NCBI GenBank assembly: GCA_027924585.1
Contig: BSBM01000047.1
Coordinates: 17,790,001-17,854,000 of the forward strand
DNA: 64,000 bases
Direction: 5' to 3'
Source of the DNA: Larix kaempferi
Lineage: Eukaryota > Streptophyta > Pinopsida > Pinales > Pinaceae
Both the position numbers and the translations under genes were made by a program. The notes beneath the pieces are model-generated. The model had not been told where the DNA came from. It saw only the letters and a list, made by a program, of their open reading frames with translations, and did no database searches. Positions 56,975-64,000 of the stretch are shown here, one piece after another (within the stretch, counting starts at the first letter, position 1; every line of letters begins with the position of its first letter).

Positions 56975-58940
56975 GTAATTGATTAAATTGTGATGGGTGG
57001 ATGTATAGTTTATTAAAGCGCTGTAATTGCACTCTCGAAGAACACAAAGTATGTTATTTAATTAATATTGCAAGCTTACAGAGTTCTATTTGGTTGGGAG
57101 ACTTAGAGTGCAGCGTTGAAGATTGTGCACTACCAGCCATCCACATTTGCAAACATGACTGCATAGTATATTTATTTTTGTGTTTAAATATTTCTTCCCA
57201 GCAGAGTGCACTTGTTTCTTAGCTTGAACATTAGACTTGGTAATGCCAACAAGAATCCTAAGCTTGAAAACTATTCTAAAATAAGAACATTCTTGTATTG
57301 ATGTTGGATATTAACAACATAGAATCCTGAATTTGTATTTGTGATTGCTATTGCATTTCCATTTGATTCTTTTAATTGTAGAATACTATTTGTACTCCTG
57401 CAGTGGAATCTGTGTTGATAAGATATAAGTCCGTTATTTATGGAGACCTTGTGCAATCTCATTTGGTATCTTCAACTGAGAAATTCTTCCAAGCTATCGA
57501 GCTCTTGAGAGAAAATTATTTTTCTTCTTTTGTGGTTCCATCATTGTATCTCATTGTTGGGTGATAGAATTTGGATTTAAGTATATATTTCATAGATTAT
57601 ATATGCGTTTATAGGATACCATTAGCACTTCCACCTGTATTTTGATTCTAATGCACTTAGTAATATGTTTGGCCTTTTTATGGTCATACATTGAACAATT
57701 TTAAAATAAAATTATTTAACCTCATCTTATCCTCTCGTATGTCCCTCTGTCAAACCATTTTGTGCATTGCAGTTCCATAGTTCTTTCTATTTGATATTAC
57801 GCCCTTGGTTATCTGGTTTGGTATCCTTTTATTGACCATTCCAATAACTTTCTAGTGATATCATAGCAACTTTATCATGGCTTATAATTCCAGGTTAAAA
57901 TAACTTCAATATGCGATGGAGCCATGCCATATATTTGTCAAACTTGTGTATTGTTTTTTTAAAGTGGGTATAACCAATAGTTGGCAAGAAATTTTCAGGC
58001 AGTGCATAAATGCATGCTTAAACAAATTTGCATATGTTCAGTAATTGATTAAATTGTGATGGGTGAATGTATAGTTGGTTAAAAGCATTGTGGCTGCACT
58101 TTGGAAGAACACATAGTATGTTATTTAATTCATATTGCAATATTTTGGTGTTATGTTTGGTTGGGAGACTTAGAGTGTAGGATTGAAGATTGTGCACTAC
58201 CAGCCATCCACATTTGTAGACCTAAGTGCATAAGAAATGGAATTTTGTGCTTAAATATTTATTTTTGACTAGAGTGCACTTGTTTCTTTTCTTGAGCATC
58301 AGTATTGGGCGAAATGCCAACAAGAAGGCCAAGTCTGAAAAACAAATCTGAAACAAAACCATTCTTGTATTCATGTTGGATATTAACAATAGAGAAGACT
58401 GAATTCATATTTGTGTTATCTATATCATTGCCATTTGATTGTTTTGATTGGAGAATATCATGTTTATTTTTGCAGACGAATCTGTCTTAATGAGACATGT
58501 TGGCTATGAGTCCATTATTTATGGAGACCTTGTGCACTCTCATCTGTTATCTTCAACCAAGACATTCTTCCAAGCTATCCAGCTTCTGGGAGAGATTTAT
58601 TTTTCTTCTTTTGTCGCTCCAAATATTGTGTTTCACTGTTGTGTGATACTTTGGATTTAAGTATTTATCTCATAGATTAGACATTCTTCTATAGGATTGC
58701 ATTAGCACTTCCACTTGTGTTTTTATTATGGTGTACTTAGTAGTATGTTTGGAATTCTTATGGCCATACATTGAACATTAATTTTATTAATGATCTTATC
58801 TTATCCTCTCATACGCCCTCTGTCGAGTCATTTTGTGCATTGGAGTTTGAAAGTTATTTCTATTTGATATTACACCCTAGATTATTTGGTTTGGTATCCT
58901 TTTCTTGACCATTCCAGCAACTTTCTAGTGAGAGCAACAT
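56975..58940 (+). repeat. Large direct duplication, about 0.9 kb, period 1066 bp
   Basis: 56975-57860 and 58041-58940 align along their length with perhaps 15-20% differences. Both start GTAATTGATTAAATTGTGAT. Both contain an exon-like frame after a splice acceptor: IYGDLVQSHLVSSTEKFFQA near 57435 and IYGDLVHSHLLSSTKTFFQA near 58515. The frame runs on to YFSSFV in both copies, so it kept its reading in both. About 180 bases (57861-58040) are unmatched. The product is not recognised. Confidence 0.78.
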
Positions 58941-59191
58941 ATATATGGCTGATGTTTTGATATTTTTTCTATATTGGAGGAGCTTAACATGGGGTATCCT
59001 TGTCATGTACACTTGCGATAAACCTAGAAAAATTTCTTTGGTGATAGACTTTATTAGCTTAGAAGTTTCTTATTAGTATCTCTACGCCTTCAAGACCCAT
59101 TACTATAGGCAAATATTTGAAAATATTTGAGTATGTAACTTGTGAACACTATGGAAAATAGTAGAAGCATAATGGGTATAGGTTAATTATT

Positions 59192-59303
59192 GGCCTAAAC
59201 ATGTTTTCAATTCTTCATTCATATTAGAGAAAAAAAATTAAATACTTGGCCTAAACATGTTTTCAATTCTTCATTCATATTAGAGGAAAAAAAATAAATA
59301 CTT
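59192..59303 (+). repeat. Tandem duplication, 56-bp unit, two copies
   Basis: GGCCTAAACATGTTTTCAAT.. through ATATTAGAG is repeated (59192, 59248), differing mainly in A-run length. Confidence 0.92.
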
Positions 59304-59345
59304 ACATCATTGACTTGAGCATTCCCATGGTTCAATTTTAGGTAC

Positions 59346-59720
59346 TTGAGAGATAATATTGACACTAACCATAAAAAAAATATTAGATCTCAGTATATTA
59401 GTTTAAGAGATATATTTGAAGAACAATTAAAACATGTCAAATATGGGATTGATGCATTTGATAGAGGACATAGAGATTTCTATCGAGGAGGAGAAATAGG
59501 AAGTAAAAGGGCTGGACACAAAATCAAAAGTTTGAGTTTGCACTATCAAAGGTCTATTTTTAGGATTCTCAAGACATGATGGAGAACATAATGTCAATAT
59601 TGTTGGTGATGGAGAACATAATCATCCAATAGAGAATGAGTTAGAATCTTATTAGGGCTCTGAAGCTAAAGTTATAGAGGAGGAACACACTATTGTTGGA
59701 AATGCTGATGAGGATGATAG
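59346..59720 (+). pseudogene. Unrecognised coding remnant with a HNHPIENE-like motif
   Basis: The frame 59346-59579 (MRDNIDTNHKKNIRSQYISL, then FDRGHRDFYRGG) is lysine- and arginine-rich. A second frame after it reads DGEHNVNIVGDGEHNHPIEN. The HNHP motif is reminiscent of the zinc-finger region of FAR1/MULE transposase families, but too little is left to assign it. A 30-bp phrase GATGGAGAACATAAT is repeated within it. Confidence 0.2.
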
Positions 59721-60499
59721 TGTATTCATCCAGATGACATTCCTTCTTCCATGACAACCATAAACACCATATATATCCATGTTACAATAGTAGTAAGGCA
59801 CACTTGCTGTTAGTGGTTGTGGTGCGATAACTATGCTATGAATGGAGCACAATACTTTATAAGAATTCTTTTTATATCTAATTTCAGTTAGGGTGCATGC
59901 AACTAAGGATGCTACTTTAGGATAGTCTACTACAATACATAGCTACCTCATATATTTTTATTGTATGAAGTTGTAGTCTAGTGCATTGGGTCCTAAGGTT
60001 ACAAGGCTAGAGAGGGCACAAGTAGTGAAGTCTATGCTCAGCAAGTGAGGGCATGGGTAGTGAGGTTTACATTCAACAAGTTTCAAACAATACTTCTTAT
60101 CTTTTGATTGGTGGATAGTAGGCACATGACTAGTGCATGCAATGAAGTTGATGGTATAGGAGTAGGGTACATATTAGTTGAACAAACGCTTGTCTATTTT
60201 AGTTAATTTCTTCATGGAAGGTGAACTAGTATTTTCGTAATTTTTAGTTAAGTCTGGTTCCCTATTGCTCTATTGCTACTATCCACTCTTTTCACTACAA
60301 TCTAGAGCTTGTCATGGGCATTGCCCCTCTTAGCCATTTGCAAATCACATGGGCGTTGTTGTTTTCTGTAGCATGTTGTGTCCTTTCAAATAGCAACGTT
60401 ATCAACATTGTTTCTTGCAGCTCGTACATTTGCAAAATCTATTTTCATACTCTGTCACGGACATGGCATGCGGCTCTTGTTTATTATGAAAAGTGAAAC

Positions 60500-61110
60500 C
60501 CTTGTTATTTTCAAAAAATTAAGGCAAAATACAGTTATTGCAAGAATAATGCCAATCCATGCAGAAGATAGCTATCTTGTTCCTTGAATATTTGATTATG
60601 TTTGCTTAGTTGTGCAAGTGTTACTTTTGCAAATGATATATACCGTGATAGTGCTCATAGTCAATGGCCCTATGTTTAACTCAACACTATAGGTAATGCT
60701 AAATTTGATTGGTCGTCTCTTCTTTCTTGTGTATGTGCTCTACATTCTTTAAGTAATAAATATTATATATCAATTAGCTGTAATGTGCGTCCATGATTAG
60801 CTACAATATTGCAGGGATTGTTATTTTCAAATTATTAAAGAAAATACAATACTTGCGGGAATAATACATTTTCTTGATGAGGATGGTTGTTTCATTCTTT
60901 GAATCTTTGATCCTCGTTGCTTTGTTGTGCAAGTGTTACATCTGCAAACAATATATAGCATGATATTGCTCATGGTTAGTGACCCTATGAATAACTCAAT
61001 AGCTATACGTAAATGCTCGATTATATTGGTCATCTCTTCTTTCTTATGCCCGTGATACACATTTTTGAAATAATAATATTAAATATTGATTACCTACATT
61101 GTGTTCGTTT
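60500..61110 (+). repeat. Diverged direct duplication, about 0.3 kb, period about 317 bp
   Basis: 60500-60790 and 60817-61110 share CTTGTTATTTTCAAA, GTTGTGCAAGTGTTAC, ATTGGTC.TCTCTTCTTTCTT and other blocks, with roughly a quarter of sites different. Both copies keep an aligned open reading of about 28 codons (VIFKKLRQNTVIARIM / NFQIIKENTILAGII). This hints at a duplicated ancient exon of unknown nature. Confidence 0.6.
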
Positions 61111-61920
61111 TGTATGCATACATTTGATTGGCATAGAATCCATGCCACCTTCCTGCAGTGTGTCACACATACAAGATATTATATTTGCACGTGCAATTAG
61201 AAAATGAATCATGAATTCTTAAGAGCTATTGGCTTATTTAATGAGGCAATATAGACTCAAGTGTTTAAGTGAGGGTCGCCTTCTAAGATTGATGTAGCTT
61301 GTTCTTTTATATCAAAGAGCTCATAAGTTCAATCAAAGTACTAATTTGATTACAATAGTAATGGGTTGTATTTGGAGAAGCTCTTCTTGTTGAGGGCCAC
61401 AACCGCTGTAAGTTTTGCTCTCCAATTCATCCATCCATTTAATACTACAATATCAATCGTTGTTTCTTCCTCGTTCCCTTAATTTATAATTTTGTAATTC
61501 CCTCATATTTTGGAATTCTCATGTGTTGTTAACTGTAAAGCTTACTCAGATTCATTCGTTTATGAATCGTTTAAAAGATAAATATATTTAGTTTTATTGT
61601 GACAAGAACTCATCATGGGAAGTATTATTTACACTAAGTTTAGAATTAGACTGAACATAATTTTTAGATCAGTGATCACTTTATATGAATCTTGATTGCA
61701 AAAGTTCAGATTGCATTTTCTTCATTAGGTTCCAGTGACATGGATACTTGAACTTGTATTGGATGAACTAATAGTTTTCATGACATGTGTTTTCTGCAGG
61801 TATATCAACCATAAATATTATTTTTCAAGGACTATTAACTTTATCTTTGGAGACACTTGCAAAGTTATTCTTGAACCCTATCAGTTAATCGAGCCTAATA
61901 TAATAGTTTATGGATTCTTT

Positions 61921-61982
61921 AGGGATCTCTAGAATAACACTGAATATAATAAGGGATCTCTAGAATAACACTGAATATAATA
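61921..61982 (+). repeat. Tandem duplication, 31-bp unit, two identical copies
   Basis: AGGGATCTCTAGAATAACAC.. starts at 61921 and again at 61952 with no difference. The flanking stretch 61120-62287 shows no recognised gene. Confidence 0.93.
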
Positions 61983-62287
61983 GAACATTGAGTAGGAATC
62001 CATCTTAGATATCCTACCTAATAGATTACCACTTTATTTTTTTTCACGAAGACAGGTCATTCCAAGTGTGCTTTACAAGTATGGGTGGGTGAAAAGAGGA
62101 ATCTCCACAACTAGAGGTACTTACTTCTGCAACTCAAATTTCATCTACGATGTAAAAAATAAAAGACACATAAATAGTAAGCGCAAATAATGTTGATTTA
62201 AATTTCCTATGAACCATCAAGAAACTAAAAAAGCCAAGGTCAAATAGTCTTTAATTTATTCCACCTTTACAACTCATCGATCTATCA

Positions 62288-62553
62288 TTTCTCAAATATT
62301 CCTTTCCTCCTTTGACACTAATGTCAAAGGAGTATACTTTTTTGAGAATTCTATTAATTATATAAAATAAAAAATAATTTCCATAATAGTATTAGTTTTT
62401 TCCTTTTGTTGGGGTGCATCTTTCTCAAATATCCCTTTCCTCCTTTGACACTAATGTCAAAGGAGTATATTTTTTTTGAGAATTCTATTAATTATATAAA
62501 ATAAAAAATAATTACCATAATAGTATTAGTTTTTTCCTTTTGTTGGGGTGCAT
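62288..62553 (+). repeat. Tandem duplication, 133-bp unit, containing a perfect hairpin
   Basis: Units at 62288 and 62421 are nearly identical. Each holds CTCCTTTGACA-CTAA-TGTCAAAGGAG, an inverted repeat with 11-base arms and a 4-base loop (62307-62332 and 62440-62465). Such hairpins occur at ends of rolling-circle and other small elements. Confidence 0.93.
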
Positions 62554-62689
62554 CTTTAAGGAATCCAAATATCGTAGTTATATGAAATCTAGTACAGTCA
62601 CAGTCCCATCTCCTTTTGCTTTGAGAGTATGATTGACACGGAGAGTCTAATACATTATCATCAATTTGGTGTCGCATTAGGCTTTCCTT

Positions 62690-62951
62690 ATCACATTGAA
62701 TAGTAGCGAAGTACATATTTGGATATGCCATTTAAAAGTTAGAATTGAATAAAAAATAAATAAATATAGAAAAAATTGGTTGGATACCTTTCAGTATTAA
62801 AAGAATATATATATATATATATCACATTGAATAGTAGCGAAGTACATATTTGGATATGCCATTTAAAAGTTAGAATTGAATAAAAAATAAATAAATATAG
62901 AAAAAATTAGTTGGATACCTTTCAGTATTAAAAGAATATATATATATATAT
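62690..62951 (+). repeat. Tandem duplication, 131-bp unit ending in AT repeats
   Basis: ATCACATTGAATAGTAGCGA.. starts at 62690 and 62821; the copies differ at about one base (TTGGTTGG / TTAGTTGG). Each ends in an (AT)n run, and a third, shorter AAAAGAATATATAT phrase follows at about 62982. Confidence 0.94.
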
Positions 62952-63290
62952 ATGTGTTTGAGTGATTTTCAAGTAAATATTAAAAGAATATATATATATA
63001 TGCATGATATGAAGTTTTTTTTGTTTGTTTACTAATTACATTTATATATAAGTAACACCTTTTTTTAGAGTATTTTATCATTAAATATATGTTATGGCAT
63101 GATATGGTGTAATTATATCGTTAAGAGTTTATATTTTAGAATTTGAGATATAGTTCCACTCAATCTATTTTAGAATTTGAGGTATAGTTCCACTCAATCA
63201 AGGATATTCTTGACGAACAACCTAAATCCATTTGGCTTGCAGAGCACGCAAGGATCCTGACGAACAACCTGGGGTGGCGGGTGGGGTGCA

Positions 63291-63772
63291 GCATGCACAT
63301 GAATTGACATCAACCCTATTGTGGATACAGATGAAATGCAGATGAACTCGCATGAAATGCAGTTGCTTTTTTCACGTCAACCTGTCGTCCAATCCACTTG
63401 TTGGACCGCTCTCCCGCAGCAGCGGTGTCCATGTGTCTTCATATTTCTGCAATAGCATTTCTCTGGCTTGGCGATGCCTTTGATTCTTAGTACTATTAGG
63501 TCGTCGTCGTATGGCAGCGTGCAGATGAACTGACATCAACCCTATTGTGGCGTTACTCGTACAGCATCCACATGAAATGCAGATGAACTCACTGGAATTA
63601 AAATCAATTGGATGCGCAGCCGTTGCTTTTTTCACGTCCACCTGTCGTCCAATCCACTTGTTGGACCGCTCTACCGCAGCAGCGGTGTCTTCATATTCCT
63701 GCAATAGCGGATCTCTGGCTTAGCGATGCCTTCGATTCTTAGTACTATTGGGTCGTCGTCGTATGGCAGCTG
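63291..63772 (-). repeat. Tandem duplication, about 230-250 bp, with an unrecognised minus-strand frame
   Basis: The segment from GCATGCACATGAATTGACAT to GTCGTCGTCGTATGGCAG (63291-63516) recurs at 63517-63772 with indels. It is GC-richer than its surroundings. The minus strand carries frames at 63859-63671 and 63704-63372. Repeated readings are LPYDDDPIVLRIEGIAKPE and, in the other copy, LPYDDDLIVLRIKGIAKPE, followed by YCRNMKT. The preserved reading in both copies suggests a once-coding exon, but no family is recognised. Confidence 0.6.
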
Positions 63773-64000
63773 GCCAAAATATTCTGGTCCACTTCTGCAC
63801 ATCACGCAGTTTGAAAACCATGCGGCAACCAGTGCGTTACACTTATCTCCATGCACCAAAGGTGCTTTACAGTTCGATTCTGCTATAAAATGGGGCTATT
63901 CTTCAATTTCTGGCGAAGTGATTTCTTTCAACTAGTCTTAGCTTAAGCCTATGCCATCTACTCCCATTAAAAAAAATGAGGAAGTTGAGACAAATTTCAT

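Overview
The window is nuclear DNA of a land plant, probably a seed plant with a large, repeat-rich genome. The reasons are AT-rich sequence, plant-type LTR retrotransposons primed by initiator-Met and Asp tRNAs, spliced gene remnants with kilobase introns, and relics of a plant mitochondrial formate dehydrogenase and an L-cysteine-desulfhydrase-like enzyme. The species cannot be read from the sequence. No intact, clearly functional host gene was found. Almost everything recognisable is a mobile element or a pseudogene.

Left part (1-25.8 kb): a minus-strand Ty3-type gag/protease remnant runs off the left edge (1 to about 3.5 kb). It is followed by a four-layer nest whose junctions resolve to the base. 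The 3' end of a LINE (3613-3719 + 25337-25842) was split by a large gag-only LTR element (3720-25331, TSD CCAAT). The 3' LTR of that element was split by a minus-strand copia element (10851-25244, TSD TGGGT). The tandem-repeat zone of that copia was in turn split by a young plus-strand copia element (12655-20189, TSD CCAAC, two 491-bp LTRs with 10 differences). LTR divergence falls from the outer to the inner element, as nesting order requires. Both copia elements carry large tandem-repeat arrays between pol and the 3' LTR.

Middle part (26-45.7 kb): mostly unassigned AT-rich DNA. It holds an L-cysteine-desulfhydrase-like pseudogene (28.3-29.6 kb) and a three-exon fragment of formate dehydrogenase (31.7-33.9 kb). 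Two related hairpins at 27.27 and 36.40 kb flank this pair. Many short direct tandem duplications are scattered through it. A GC-richer stretch at 38.6-39.5 kb has a G-box and a good splice donor.

Right part (45.7-56.1 kb): the most interesting object is a decayed but nearly complete Helentron-type rolling-circle transposon. In order it encodes two tandem OTU-like protease domains, a DUF6570-like region, a Helitron-type HUH Rep, a PIF1 helicase, an apurinic-type endonuclease, and a separate spliced RPA-like gene. Seven stop codons and two frameshifts break the main ORF, and several catalytic residues are changed. From 56 to 64 kb come tandem duplications, AT microsatellite and unrecognised sequence.
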